Position numbers and translations under genes: made by a program
From: Stereocaulon alpinum
Lineage: Eukaryota > Ascomycota > Lecanoromycetes > Lecanorales > Stereocaulaceae
Length of the DNA: 30,595 nucleotides
Assembly (NCBI GenBank): GCA_018257865.1
Contig: JAEUBA010000180.1
Location: 1-30,595 of the forward strand
Direction: 5' to 3'
Notes under the pieces: generated by a model
Told to the model about the DNA's origin: nothing
What the model saw: the letters and a program-made list of their open reading frames with translations, nothing else
The model's database searches: none
In this document: positions 1 to 10,790 of the stretch, one piece after another
Layout of the letters: every line of letters begins with the position of its first letter
Numbering within the stretch: the first letter of the stretch is position 1

Positions 1-3000
1 CTATTCTTAGTTACTAACTTAGGTTATACCGACGTTCTTATTAGTTAGAAATTCTTAGAGTACTATAATATTAAGTAAGTCTATACTAAAGGGAGGAATA
101 GCTTTAAATAGCCTACTAATATAGCTATTTAGTAGTACTTTAATAAGAGAGTACTCCTCCTAATAACTCCGCCTAAGAAACTAATTTCCTTAGTATACTA
201 ATAAGATACTAAGCGTTAGGACGCCCTTTTTAAGGTAGATAAGTATTACTATAGCTAAGCTAGGCTTACCTCTATTAACCCTAAGCTTTTAATAGATAGC
301 TAGATTAATACCTTATTCTAAAGTATACTACCCTCTCTATAGCTAGCTTTAGTTTCTCCCCCTTACTTAAGATTACCTTATTCGCTAGGCGGTAGGCCGT
401 TAAGTTTTACGTAAGACCTAGAGAAATACTTTACTAAAATAGAGGATACCCTCTAAGGGTTAGATATACTAGTTATATTAAGTCTAAAGATATTACTAGT
501 TAAGGCTTAACGCCCTAGCTGCGGTATTTATAGGGTTAATATCGCCCTAATTTCCGCTATCGCGATATCTTATTTCTACCTTAGTAAGAGGTCTAGGAGA
601 CCTTCTAATTCTAATACCTTTATCGCCTTAATATAGGATTTAGAGTATAAGATTAACTATAGGGCGGATTAATACTAAGAGCGTCTTTTTCTTAAGCTCG
701 CTATAGTAGATATAAGCCTCTCCCCTTAGGAAGTACTAGAGATTAAGTACTAGGCTAATAGGGACTTAGTAAAAGCTAAGCTTCTACTATAATACTAAGA
801 GTTCGCTTCCCTCTTCTTACGAAGAGACTCTAATATATTATTTAATAGAAGACTAAGTATAGACTATAAAATTAAGCTTACTAGCCTAAATACCTTAACC
901 TTTAAGCTACTATAAAAGATAACTAATAAGTAACTCTCTAAAGTTAAACGCTATATTATAGACTACCTCTATAAGGGGTTTATTAAGCTATTAAATATAC
1001 TATATACGGCTCCGATACTCTTCGCTAGAAAGGAAGATAGTAGCTTATACTTTTACGTTAATTTCTAGAAGCTTAATAACCTAACTAAAAAGGATCTATA
1101 CCCGCTCCTGCTAATAGATAAGATAATAGCTTAAATCTATAAAGCTAAAATCTTTATAAAGATCGACGTCTAATAGGCGTTCTATAGAGTAAGGATCTAC
1201 TAGGACTTAGAGGACCTTATTAGTTTCCGCAGTTAATATAATACCTTTAAGTATAAGGTAATACTATTTAGGTTAATAAACGCCCTAGCTACCTTCTAGC
1301 GTTTTATTAATAATATCCTAATAGAATACCTTAATGATTTCTACTTAGTATATATAGATAATATCCTAATTTACTTTAAATCTATCGCGGAGTATAAGAT
1401 TTATACTAAGAAGGTTATAGCTATCTTATAAGCTAACGGCCTATAAGCTGATATTAAGAAGAGCGAGTTTAATATTATAAAGACTAAGTTCCTCAGCTTC
1501 GTCGTTAGAGTAGATAGTATTAAGGTAAATCTAGAGAAGGTCGCTATTATTAAGACCTAGTAGTATATAGGTAATATATAAGGTATCTAAAGCTACCTAG
1601 GCTTTTATAACTTCTACTAAAGGTTTATCTAAGGATATAGTAGGATTACTACTCCGCTTATCTACCTAATAGCTAAGGATATACCTTTCTACTTTAATAA
1701 TACCTATTGCTATACTTAGGACTCCCTCTGCTAAGTACTCCTCTCTACCCCTATCCTTAAGTATTATAATCCTTATAAGGAAACCCGCCTTAAGACGGAT
1801 TCCTTAGACGGGGTAGTCGCTGGTATCTTATTATAGAAATATAAGGATAGCCTCTTCCACCTAGTAGGATACTTTTCGAAAATAATAGGGGATATAGAGT
1901 TAAATTACCTAATTTATAATAAGGAGCTACTCGCGATCTTCTACTCCTTTTAATAGTATAAGCTAAAGCTTCTTAGAGCCTAGAAGTTAGTCTATATATA
2001 TACTAATTATAAGGCCTTAGAATACTTTATAATTACTAAAGACCTTACAGCCTGCTAAGCTCGCTAGGCTAAGTTCTTTACTAACTTCTACTTTATAATT
2101 ATATACCGCACCGGCGTTACGAATACTATAGCGGATATACTATCTCCTAGGGAGTAAGATATTACGCCCCTAGAAGCCTATAAATATACGATCCGGAGCT
2201 AGTAACTCCTCCTAAGTAAAAAGGTAGACCCTTAAATACTAGAAGAAGTTATAGTTACCTCCCTTACCGCCTATCTAGACTATAACCTAGTCTAAATTAT
2301 AGAAAAGGTTAAGCTATTACCTATTACTACGCTAGTAGACCCTAAAGAATTAGAAGAATACTTAAAAGGCGAAGCGCCTAATCCCGCCTTAGCGACCGTA
2401 TATAATATTAAGGGCTATAATATTATTAACTAAGTAATCGACGCTAATAAGAACTCGCCGGAGCTAGAACCCCTATATAAGTAAGCCCGCAGCGACTACC
2501 TTAACTACGACTTAAACTATAGTAAGCTATACTTTTAAGGTAGGCTTAAAGTACTAATAGAGCTACTAGAGCTATAGATATCCCTAATCCGCTATATTTA
2601 CGCCTAGCTAGCTATCGCGTATATAGGGATTAGTAAGGTTAAGATAGTCCTATCTAAATAATACTACTAGAGGAACGTTAGAAATAATATAGCGTAGTAT
2701 ATCGCTAATTATAGCTATACCTAAATAAAGGTTTATAGAGATAAGACTCTAGGCTTCCTAAAGCCCCTAGAGATTCCAGCCCGTCTATATTAATACTTAA
2801 CTATAGACTTTACTAAGCTACCGCTAGATAAGGCTAGCTATAACTTTACTTTTATAGTTATAGACCGACTATTAAAGAAATCTCTTTTAGTACTATACTA
2901 TAAAACTATTATAGTAAAGGGAATAGCCGAATTATTCCTTACTTACTAGACTTATTACTAGGGTATACCTAACTCTATTATCTTAGACTAAGGGGTATAA

Positions 3001-3990
3001 TTTATATTAACTTTCTAGAAGGAGTACTACTAGATCCTAGGTACTAAGGTAAAGCTTACTATATTATATAATCTAAATATTAATAGCTAAATAGAGATTA
3101 TAAACTAGTATATAAAATAGCGCCTTTACCTATTCTATATATATTATTAGGATAACTAGAGCTAGATACTACTAATTATAGATCTAGCCTAGCTAACCCT
3201 ACTATACGAATCTCTAGGTATTACGCCCTTCTAGCTATTAAACGGGTATAAGCTATATACCTCCTAGGACCTCTATAATCCTAATCCCCCCGTTACCGCC
3301 TTAGAGAAGCTAAATCGTAAGGACGCTATATAAGTCGCCTTACGTATAGAAAATACTATACGATTTATATACTCCTCCTTATAGTTATAGTAGGATAAGA
3401 TAAGACGAATAGCTAACTATAAGTATTATAAGGTAGACTAGGATATTAGAGACCTAGTACTAGTAGATACTTAGAACTAGAGGGTAGATCAACCCTCCTA
3501 TAAGCTCTCTAATAACTAGTACGGCTTAGTTAAGGTCTTAGAGAAGGTTAGTAAAAGCTAGAAGGTAGAACTCCTAAAGGACTAGACGATCTAGCTAGTA
3601 TTCTACTCCTACTCCCTCCGTAAATACCCCGATAATCCCTTATTAGGGTAGTAACGCCTTAACCTAGCCCTAATATAACTACTGCTGGAATAAGATAAGT
3701 AGGAGTTAGAGGAGATACTAAGCTCTAAGCTAGTTAGCTCTACCTTAAAGTATTAGATTAAGTAGAGAGGTACTAATAAAGACTTAGAATAGTATCCCTA
3801 CTCTAATATAATAACGGCGCCTTATATATTAAAGGCCTTCTACTTATAGTATCCTAATATAAAAGGCCCTCCGCGAGTACTCCCTGCCTAGCTAAAGGCC
3901 TATAATAATAGGATTAATAACTATACCTACCTTAATAATAATCGTCCTATAATAGTAACTACGCGGACGCAGTTTTTTAGAGGGGGGGGG
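1..3990 (+). pseudogene. Element A pol remnant (RT, RNase H, integrase, chromodomain), RIP-inactivated
   Basis: Decayed gypsy polyprotein. The RT connection and RT run from about 790 to 1600: APILFARK at about 1012-1035 and the YxDD box at 1351-1362, now reading YIDN (second Asp GAT/GAC to AAT). RNase H starts at TD (1795-1800) and contains LLAIF and TNYKALEYF, ending near 2155. An integrase zinc-binding region is weak at about 2580-2750. The integrase core has Asp at 2806, Asp at 2986 and Glu at 3094, the last two 36 codons apart (DD35E). A chromodomain follows at about 3700-3860 (LKY.VK.RGT..DLE.YPYSN). In-frame TAG/TAA codons sit where Gln or Trp is expected. Positions 1-790 should hold the gag end and protease, but I could not place motifs there. 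Not functional. Confidence 0.88.
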
Positions 3991-3993
3991 TAG
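3972..3993 (+). other. Polypurine tract of element A
   Basis: A purine run with nine or more consecutive G residues (3982-3990) lies immediately upstream of the 3' LTR and at the end of pol. This is the expected plus-strand primer site of an LTR retrotransposon. Confidence 0.75.
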
Positions 3994-4321
3994 TATTATA
4001 ATCCTAATCTAGGGGTCTTTAATACCTTACTAGTCCTTTATTACTTACTAGTATTTATATACCTTAACCTAGATTCAGCCTAGGTCTAGCTTAGATTCGG
4101 CCTAGGTTTAGCCTAGGTCTAACGCTAGCCCCTTTTAGCTTTAGTATAGCGCTTAACTAGCGCTAGGGGTATTTAGGCCTATAAGCTCCTAAGCTCTTAC
4201 TTCTTTTCTTCTTTATCCTATTTTCTAGATACTAAGCGTAGCCTATTAGCTAAATCCTAATATAAGGTAGTTTTCTTCAAAGCTACCTTCTCCTGCGATC
4301 ACCTCTAGGCGAGCCGTAACA
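3994..4321 (+). repeat. 3' LTR of element A (328 bp)
   Basis: It starts TATTATAATCC just after the polypurine tract and ends GCCGTAACA. Read before RIP, the ends would be TGTTA...TAACA, a proper terminal inverted repeat. It contains a CTAGGTCTAGC-type short repeat block at about 4070-4125. The 5' partner is outside the window, so the boundaries rest on the ends and the adjacent purine tract. Confidence 0.75.
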
Positions 4322-5600
4322 ATAACTCGCCTATATCTATCCGTTAAGTACTCTAAAATAATAAAGTAGATATTATATAGATAGACCTTATTATATAGTT
4401 ACCGTAGGTATATAAAGAGCTTAAACGATTATATACTCGCGTCTCTAAAAAGAAACCGAAGCCTAAGGACGCTAAACTATTAAATCTATTCGCCTAATTT
4501 AAACCGCAGTAGATACTTCAGCAGATACCTTAATAGATACCTTAATAAATACCTTAGTAATACCTAATATAACCGCCGTAGTAAATACCTTAACAGTACC
4601 CTCAGCAGTATCTAATATAGTAATAATAGTAGATACCTTAATAAATACCCTAATAGTATCTAATATAACCTTAGTAACTACTATAGTAAGTACCTTACTT
4701 AGATATATAAACGTAGATACCGCTAAACGTTACTAGCTGAGTTACCGTAAATTTAGTATTAAATACTACGGTTACTAAAGTAGAAAAGTATATAAGGGAT
4801 CTAAATAATATAAAGAATATAGATAAGGCCTTTTAGATACCTACTATTATAACGAGGACTAATAGTACTACTATTCCCCTATAGAAAAGCTACGTCTAAG
4901 CCGACTAGGGTTTGGATATTAATATAATCTTATAAGGCCTAGTTCGATTATTAAAGCTAGACCTATACCCTCTTTTAAAAATAGGTTTTAAGGGCTTATC
5001 GATATATATGGCGGACTACTATAATACCGTCCTATACTACTACGTTTAGCTGCGATTAACCGTTAAAGGTATATAATATAATATTCGTTATTTCGTAGCC
5101 CTAGAAGTTATTATATATACCCCTAAAGGCGAAATAGAATACTTAAGCCTTATTCTAGGTATACTATAGCTTTAGATAGTCGATATATAAATATTAATAC
5201 GGGGCTTAAAGATCCTTATAGGTAATATCTTAGCTAGAGAAACCCCTAGGCTAGTATAAAGTCCTAAGCTAGTATTTTATAAATAGTATAACCTATTAAT
5301 ATACCCTAAGGACGCCGTAGCCCTACCTAATAGGACCGAAGGAGTAGATACCTCTAATAATAAGGATAAAGATAATAATAATAATAATAAGGATAAACTC
5401 TCTAACGCTAAAGAACTAAATTAGGGTTTTTAGGAAGTCCTCTATAAGACTCTAAACTATAAGGGTATCTAATATACTCCGCTATAGGTACCCGCCTAGA
5501 GGATCTAATTATAGTATCCTCTAGTTCTATAGAACTCGTTAACTCTCTATAGGAGAAACCTACTTCTATTTATTAGCTAGGATTCTCTATAAATATATTT
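4322..5600 (+). pseudogene. Element B gag tail and protease-like region (decayed)
   Basis: A basic stretch (KKKPKPKDAK, about 4443-4475) is followed at about 4498-4690 by many repeats of Pro-Gln-Gln type, in which nearly every Gln codon is now TAG or TAA. After a spacer comes ADxGLD at 4900-4917, where x is a TAG stop from CAG. This D-x-G, followed by NII and a conserved block with FKGLS, is consistent with a retropepsin-like domain of the retroelement polyprotein. A D/N/K-rich run encoded by GAT/AAT codons lies at 5353-5400. The 5' end is cut by element A. The protease call is by position and the D-x-G motif only. Confidence 0.65.
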
Positions 5601-6606
5601 AATTCCTTAGGTACCCTAATACTATTATTCCTATAAATACTATTAAGGAAAGCCTTTCCTAATAGATAAGTAGTATATATAGTAATTAACTACTACCCCT
5701 CTATAGAAGCTCTTAAAGCCTAGGCTCTTCGGCTAGGCTTAGAGAAGGTATTTAGTCCCCTTATACCTACCGCAGCTGATAGAATTAAAGTATTATAACT
5801 ACTCTACTAGTATAGGTACCTTAACTAGGAGGACCTAACTAACCTACCTTATACTAACCTAATAACTCACCGCATTCGCGTAAAATAAGGTATAAAACTA
5901 GCTTCAGCGAAGTTTTAGAAACGTTAGCTACCGTATACTAAATAGTAGTTATATAAATTAGTCTAAGATAGATTAAAAGGGGGAATCTATAAGCTAATAG
6001 AACCTACTAATAGTTACCTTTCTAAATAGAATACCTAAGCTGTTATAGTAGATAAAGTTAAAAACCTAAAGCCGTCTAACGAGCTATATATAATATTCGA
6101 TTACTCCTAAGTTACGAAACTCCTACTAGGTTCTTATATAGAATTATCTTCTAAAGTATATAACTACTTATTAAATCCTAGCTGTAGTTACCTATTTATA
6201 GCTAATCTTAAGCACGCGTACCTAACTATTCCCCTATACTTAGACGATAGGTATTATTTTACCTTTATAATTTTAGGAATCAGCTAGTATTAACTATACC
6301 GAATATAATAAGGTTCCTAGTTAGTAGGGTTTATAATAATAGAACTCGTATACTATACCTTTAGCTTTGTCCTACTACCTAATCTAAAGCTATCGCTACT
6401 ATATTCCTTAAGCTTAGATATACCTCCTCCTCTTACTTTCTATATAGACGATTTCTTCAGGGGTTTTAAGGATTTTAATAAATAATTTATATTCTTAAGG
6501 GACTACTTCTTCCTACGCGTTTAGTAGGCTAAGTTACTTCTATCCTTTAAGAAGCTTAGGCTTTTTACTAAGTAAATAAAAGCCCTTAGGGTAATATATA
6601 CTATAG
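5600..6606 (+). pseudogene. Element B reverse transcriptase, N-terminal piece
   Basis: Reads as a gypsy-type RT. Recognisable blocks are the region with ANLKHAYLTIPLYLDDRYYF (about 6190-6260), a turn motif with TELVYY (about 6340) and the catalytic box FYIDDFF at 6438-6458, in which both Asp codons survive. It then runs FLRDYFFLRV and SFKKLRLFT up to the insertion point of element C. The box YIDDFF rather than YLDDIL separates this element from A and C in the same window. Several stops replace Gln/Trp codons. The frame continues at 11938 after removal of C. Confidence 0.82.
6602..6606. repeat. Left target-site copy of element C (TATAG)
   Basis: Pairs with CGTAG at 11933-11937. The two differences are C/T and G/A, so both are compatible with RIP of an original CGTAG. 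Removing C plus one copy rejoins B's RT in frame (T-V-G-G). Confidence 0.7.
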
Positions 6607-6841
6607 TATAAAGGACTAGTACGCCGGCTTAATACTAGCGGTAGTAGATTAAGAGATATAGAGTAGCTATAGGAGTAAAGGTATATTTATTACCCCTATA
6701 GTAGTAGAAACTAATTCTTAAGGAACTTAGAATATTAGGGGGATCTAAGATAGATATATATTCGCTAAGATCCTACCCCCTAGTTATATTATATTACGTG
6801 AGCCGGCGGATCTTTAGCGTATATATAGGATAGAGTTTATA
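6607..6841 (-). repeat. 3' LTR of element C (235 bp)
   Basis: Near-identical to 11698-11932. On the + strand it starts TATAAAGG and ends GTTTATA, which before RIP would be TGTAAA...TTTACA. The adjacent purine tract on its right (minus-strand reading) marks this copy as the 3' LTR. About seven differences from the partner are all C/T or G/A. Confidence 0.9.
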
Positions 6842-6858
6842 ATTATCTCCCCCTCTAA
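6842..6858 (-). other. Polypurine tract of element C
   Basis: On the minus strand this reads TTAGAGGGGGAGATAAT directly before the LTR start TATAAAC. It fixes the minus orientation of element C. Confidence 0.7.
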
Positions 6859-7330
6859 GGCCTTAGTCCCTAGGTACTATAGTATAACTAGATTACTTAT
6901 TAAAAAACCTTTAAACCTAATTAGGAAATATAAGGGAAAAGAGTTAATCTAATAAGATGTCGTTAAGGCGGCTTATACTATATATATAGAATACCTAGAA
7001 GGTATAGCCGTAAAGCGCGTCGTCTATAAACTTTTATAAGATATATATATAAAGGCGTACTATAGGCGCGTTATTATTATAGTTATTTATATATATTAGT
7101 ATTATAGGTGCCGGCGGGTAATAGGCGCGTACTAAGGTTATTATTATTTTAAATAGCTTTATAGCTAGGCGGTGACGTAGTAATAGCGTCTATAAATATA
7201 AGAACCCTAACTTTCCCGCCTAACTTTCTCTTCTTTATAATACCTCCTATTCTTATATACACCCCTAATATTAGCTTTATAACAGCGTATATAGGGTATA
7301 CTAATACTCTTATCGTACCTTTCGTCCCTA
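6859..7330 (-). other. Unassigned remainder of element C between purine tract and Helitron 2
   Basis: About 470 bp that should hold the end of pol but shows no integrase or RNase H motif on either strand. On the minus strand a stretch near the end (about 6850-6930) reads openly as FKGFLISNLV...LGTKALEGE and may be the last residues of the polyprotein. A 9-bp motif TAGGCGCGT occurs twice (about 7073 and 7121). I see nothing else. Confidence 0.4.
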
Positions 7331-7442
7331 TCTTTCTTATAATAATAGAATATCGCGACTTTCGGAGCAGTTCCGCGCTTACAGCTAATTATAATACCTC
7401 TTTAGAGCTATATTTCCTTTCTCAGCTAGTGCCTTCCTAGCG

Positions 7443-7620
7443 CCTTTAACTACTAAAAGTTAAATTTATATCGTAACTTCTTCGCAGTAATACCTCGCGC
7501 TATATACGTTATATAATATTAAGATAATTTTATAAGTTTTAAAGTCAACTATCAGCTTACTTATATATTAAGAATTATTAGAATTAGCTTATTTATGTAA
7601 TAGTTATAACTAAAAGAAGT
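7443..7620 (+). repeat. Helitron 2 internal direct repeat, copy 1
   Basis: About 178 bp, repeated at 7683-7859 with 62 bp between the copies. Both copies begin CCTTTAACTACTAAAAGTTAA and end AAAAGAAGT. Copy 1 continues as in Helitron 1 (to CTATATTTTATAGG), so copy 1 is the original position. Confidence 0.85.
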
Positions 7621-7682
7621 GTTTTCGCTATATTTTATAGGCACTATAGGCTCGCTGGTAATTACTAAGTATTATATAGTTA

Positions 7683-7859
7683 CCTTTAACTACTAAAAGT
7701 TAAGTACGCTATATAATTCTTCGCAGTAATACCTCGCGCTATATACGTTATATAATATCGAGATAATTTTATAAGTTTTAAAGTCAACTATCAGCTTACT
7801 TATATATTAAGAATTATTAGAATTAGCCTATATATATAATAGTTATAAGTAAAAGAAGT
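7683..7859 (+). repeat. Helitron 2 internal direct repeat, copy 2
   Basis: Second copy of the 7443-7620 unit. It diverges from copy 1 right after AAAAGAAGT, and its sequence from 7860 to about 8010 has no partner that I can see in Helitron 1. Differences between the copies are mostly transitions, apart from a short divergent patch with one missing base near 7465-7475. Confidence 0.85.
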
Positions 7860-8086
7860 ATTACAGCGGAAGCTTAGTGCTAATCCTAGACCTAATAAAT
7901 AGCTAAGCGCGCCTTTCAAAGCCGCCTTTTACTATTAAAACCTTACTATTTTAATAACTTTATATATAATAAAGGTAGAGCTTAACTTTATATATATAAA
8001 GTATACTATAACTAGAGAGCTTTCTAACGCCGCTAGAATTTTCTAAATCGAGTATAAAATAAGCGAGATATAGCTGTTTTTATATT

Positions 8087-8103
8087 AATCTTCTATGAAG
8101 ATT
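8087..8103 (+). other. 3' subterminal hairpin of Helitron 2
   Basis: AATCTTC-TAT-GAAGATT, a perfect 7-bp stem 15 nt from the inferred 3' end. This is the standard Helitron terminator-like hairpin. The Helitron 1 copy at 15570-15586 differs by one transition in the stem. Confidence 0.85.
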
Positions 8104-8118
8104 ACGGGCACTAACTTG

Positions 8119-8560
8119 TATTATATATATTATATTAATAAGCCTACTAAGGGCCCTATTAATATATACTTAAAACGTTACTAGTATATTAGCGAGCCTA
8201 AAAAGTATAACTAAATATTTAAAGTAGCCGTAGCGGGTACGGAATATAGTCTTCTACTTATTACCTTCTTTAATTTAGATCTTATAATAGGTATCCTTTA
8301 GGTCTAACTTTATAAACTTTTTAGATCTATATAGGCGGTCTAATATCTTAGTAATTAGGGGTAGAGGGTATTAATTTTTTATGGTTACCGTATTTAGCCT
8401 GCGATAATCTATATAAAGACGTAGCCTACCGTCCTTCTTTAGTATAAAGAGGATAGGTAATCCAGCCGAAGAAGTTAAGCAGCGGATTTAGCCTTTTACT
8501 AATATATTATTAAGATAACGCCGCAGCTCCGCTAGCTTAGTTTAGGATAGATTATAGAGA
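8119..8560 (-). pseudogene. Element C reverse transcriptase, truncated
   Basis: On the minus strand from about 8560 down to 8119: AGLPILFILKKDGRLRLYIDYRRLN (about 8470-8395), YPLPLITKILDRLYRSKKF (about 8375-8315), KLDLKD, FRTRYGYFKYLV and a block from TFQAYIN-type sequence, all typical of gypsy RT motifs 1-4. It breaks just before the expected YLDD box, where Helitron 2 begins on the other side. Because RT does not resume beyond Helitron 2, the catalytic box and everything after it are lost. Stops at Gln/Trp positions and Asp-to-Asn or Cys-to-Tyr changes fit RIP. Confidence 0.85.
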
Positions 8561-8962
8561 GGCTTATAGGGCGGTTCTCTACCTTCTAGTATCTTAATAA
8601 TATAGTTACCTTCCTTAAATATAGGTAGGGTACTCGCCTTATTACTTAAGAAGATATTAGAGAACTTTAGTAGCTCCTTTAGAATCTATCTTAGGCTTCC
8701 TTTATCTAGTATATATATCGCTACTGCAGTATATATAATAGTATAGACTTTAGGCTCCTATTAGAGATAGTAGTCGAAGCTAATAGGGTCTTTAACTTCT
8801 AATTTTTAGGAGTTAACTTTAAAGCGCTATTAGCCTACTAACGGATTAAGAAGAATCTTTATCTAACTTAGACTTAGTATACTAATTACTATATTAGGAC
8901 CCTTTTAATTAATAGTATAGAAAAGTATACTATACTCCTTACTATAACCCTAACTATTAACT

Positions 8963-9018
8963 AATATATATTAAAATTAATATATATTAAAATTAATATA
9001 TATTAAAATTAATATATA
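8963..9018. repeat. 16-bp A/T tandem repeat in element C
   Basis: Three full copies plus a half copy of AATATATATTAAAATT lie between the gag zinc knuckle and RT of element C, in the place where the protease is expected. Probably a local tandem expansion after decay. Confidence 0.85.
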
Positions 9019-9199
9019 CTATAGATATATATACCTAAGCTACTTAGTACTTCCGGTAGTAGTAAGTTAGCGGTATAAGGTTATAAGTCCTATTAGACTA
9101 TAAACTTTTAAGAGATTAAATTTAACTACGAACTTATATCTAATAGGGTAACTACCTACTGCGGGCTACTTTTAAGCTTTATCTAACCCTTTATTAGGA

Positions 9200-9618
9200 T
9201 AAAAGGATATACCTCTACTTTTTAGTTCGTCCCCGCTTCTAAGGCTATTAAGGGGACGGATCGTTTTTTACTAATACTACGCTAATAGCGGTATAGGTAG
9301 AGGACTTATAGAGGTTAGAATAGTTAGGACTCTTATAGCCTAGCTTCTAATAGTTATAGTTAATAATCTTAGTATCTAGCTCTAAATTAACCTTCTATTT
9401 TAGGGTTTTTATATAAAGATACTATTACGCTAAAGGTACGCTATTACTCCTTAGACCCGACTTATTAGGTCTAGAGATATAATATTTTAGTAGGCGACTT
9501 CTAGGTAACTTAGAGCCCCTAATAGTAGACTTTCTATAGCCGACTAAGCCGGCTCTGCGCTACTCGCGTACTATAGTATTCTCCTATATAATAGCTTATA
9601 TAATAATATCTTCCTAAT
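9200..9618 (-). pseudogene. Element C gag C-terminal part with CCHC zinc knuckle
   Basis: Minus-strand reading from 9618 gives SNN-EDIII-AII-EN (a typical end of retrotransposon gag), then a basic proline/arginine region, then YNY-KLGYKSPNYSN at about 9310-9355. With Cys-to-Tyr and His-to-Tyr reversed this is the C-x2-C-x4-H-x4-C nucleocapsid knuckle. It joins gag 11650-10804 across the LINE-like insert, with the 13-bp duplication reduced to one copy. One base is gained or lost in an A-run near 10825, which shifts the frame between the two parts. Confidence 0.75.
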
Positions 9619-9631
9619 TATTAGATACCTT
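9619..9631. repeat. Target-site duplication of LINE-like copy, left
   Basis: TATTAGATACCTT, identical to 10791-10803. A 13-bp duplication with an A/T-rich tail next to it is a target-primed reverse transcription signature. Confidence 0.9.
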
Positions 9632-10790
9632 AATTGATTAATTAATTAATTTATACGCCTACTCTAGTAAAACGCTTTTACTAATAAGGGAGTCCTACGG
9701 AGTACGTATAATACCTAATAGTAATACTATCCGGCCGCTAAAGAAACCTCTTAAAAGGGTAAAAACTTTAGTATATCTATAACCCTTCTCCTATACTTTA
9801 TATCCTACTAATAGGTAGGCCTCTATATACTACTAGTACTTTCGTCTAGTTTTATTTATTATAAGAATCTCTAAAGTTAGCGGTTCCGTTCTACTACTAA
9901 ATAACTTAGTTATCTCTTCCCTTAGCTTAATCTTAACCTCTTAGATATCCTTCTCTATTATAGGCCTAAGCCTTCGTAGTATAGTTAGTATAGCCTAAGC
10001 TAAATACTATATACCTTACTAAACTAGCTATTAGCCCTACTACCCCTTTCTACTATTACCCTATTCTCTCTTTTCTACGCCTAATCTTATCTATATATAT
10101 ATAGCTACTCCCTACCGAAGCAGATATTATATCCCGCTAGTACCTTAGTATAGTACCTAGCTATTAGGGTAACTAACCTTATATAGGTATTAATATCTAA
10201 GTACTATAGATAGAGGTCCTTCTACGCGCGAGTTTTCGCTATATATACGTATACTTTACCTACTTATTAATAGCGGAGGTAGACGTTTAGTCCTACTAAG
10301 CTTTATATAGCGGTTATCTTATAACTCTTAGGGTAGATAAGGCCCCTTATAGTTTTAAATATTACTAGTATCTAAGGAATAGCTAGATAGGAGCCTTTAC
10401 TTAGGCCTAAGTTTTTAGTTCTATATATATCTATTCTATACTCTTTCTCTCCCGTTTATATAGGTAGGTAAGATAGGCGTACCCTATTTTATAATCCTTT
10501 TTCCCTAATATATTAGACTACGGCTATACTACTTTACTATTCGATTAACTATACTATAGATAGTTCGTTCTTTATCGCTTTAATTCGTTAAGGAGGAGGA
10601 GGAGGAGGAGGATAAGGGGGAGAATAAGAGATCTCCCCTTAGTACTATAGGCGTATTAAGTAATATAGATACCGCTATAAGTTAGGCCTACTGCGTTATA
10701 GTATAAGATCTCTTAGCTCTCTAGACTACTGCGAGTAGTAGCTGAAGGTTCGTAGCTAGTAGGACGTATACCTAGATCTCGTCGCTAGCC
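9632..10790 (-). mobile_element. Short LINE-like retroposon inserted in element C gag
   Basis: Bounded by the 13-bp duplication at 9619-9631 and 10791-10803. On the minus strand its 3' end finishes in repeated TTAA/ATTAA units (9632-9652). The ~160 bp before that match the 3' end of the LINE at the right of the window (24717-24870): shared blocks include ACTCCCTTATTAG and CTACTAGAGTAGG-type sequence. The rest (about 9800-10790) has moderately open minus-strand stretches (for example around 10250-10560) but no RT, endonuclease or RNase H motif that I can identify. It is either a 5'-truncated copy of a related LINE or a LINE-mobilised chimera. Confidence 0.7.

Larger units (their letters stand above)
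1..4321 (+). mobile_element. Element A: chromodomain Ty3/gypsy LTR retrotransposon, 5' part outside window
   Basis: The order RT, RNase H, integrase (DD35E), chromodomain, purine tract, LTR is visible on the + strand, which is the chromovirus type of Ty3/gypsy element common in filamentous ascomycetes. The gag and 5' LTR lie left of the window. The 3' LTR is 3994-4321. Directly after it, sequence of another retroelement (B) continues, so A is inferred to have inserted into B's gag region; the other target-site copy is outside the window, so this cannot be verified here. All frames are broken by stops that arise from C-to-T and G-to-A changes. Confidence 0.9.
7331..8118 (+). mobile_element. 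Helitron 2: short non-autonomous Helitron (788 bp)
   Basis: The first 311 bp (7331-7641) match the 5' end of Helitron 1 (22153-21844, inverted), and the last ~100 bp match its 3' end (15555-15670, inverted). The 5' end is TCTTTCTTATAATAATAG; the 3' end is a hairpin (8087-8103) followed by ACGGGCACTAACTTG. It is flanked by A (7330) and T (8119), the usual Helitron target. No Rep or helicase sequence is present, so it would depend on an autonomous relative. An internal ~178-bp direct duplication is present. Inserted in element C. Confidence 0.85.

Noticed and set aside
1..790. Protease and gag domains of element A
   Set aside because: Expected here by position, but I could not find a D-T/S-G or CCHC motif with confidence, so no separate feature is given.
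6607..6841. Two independent solo LTRs at 6607 and 11698
   Set aside because: A purine tract next to one copy, gag next to the other, and continuity of element B outside both show one element.
8111..8114. Helitron 3' end at canonical CTAA
   Set aside because: Both copies share CTTG beyond it, the next base would be C instead of T, and the B frame would not be restored.
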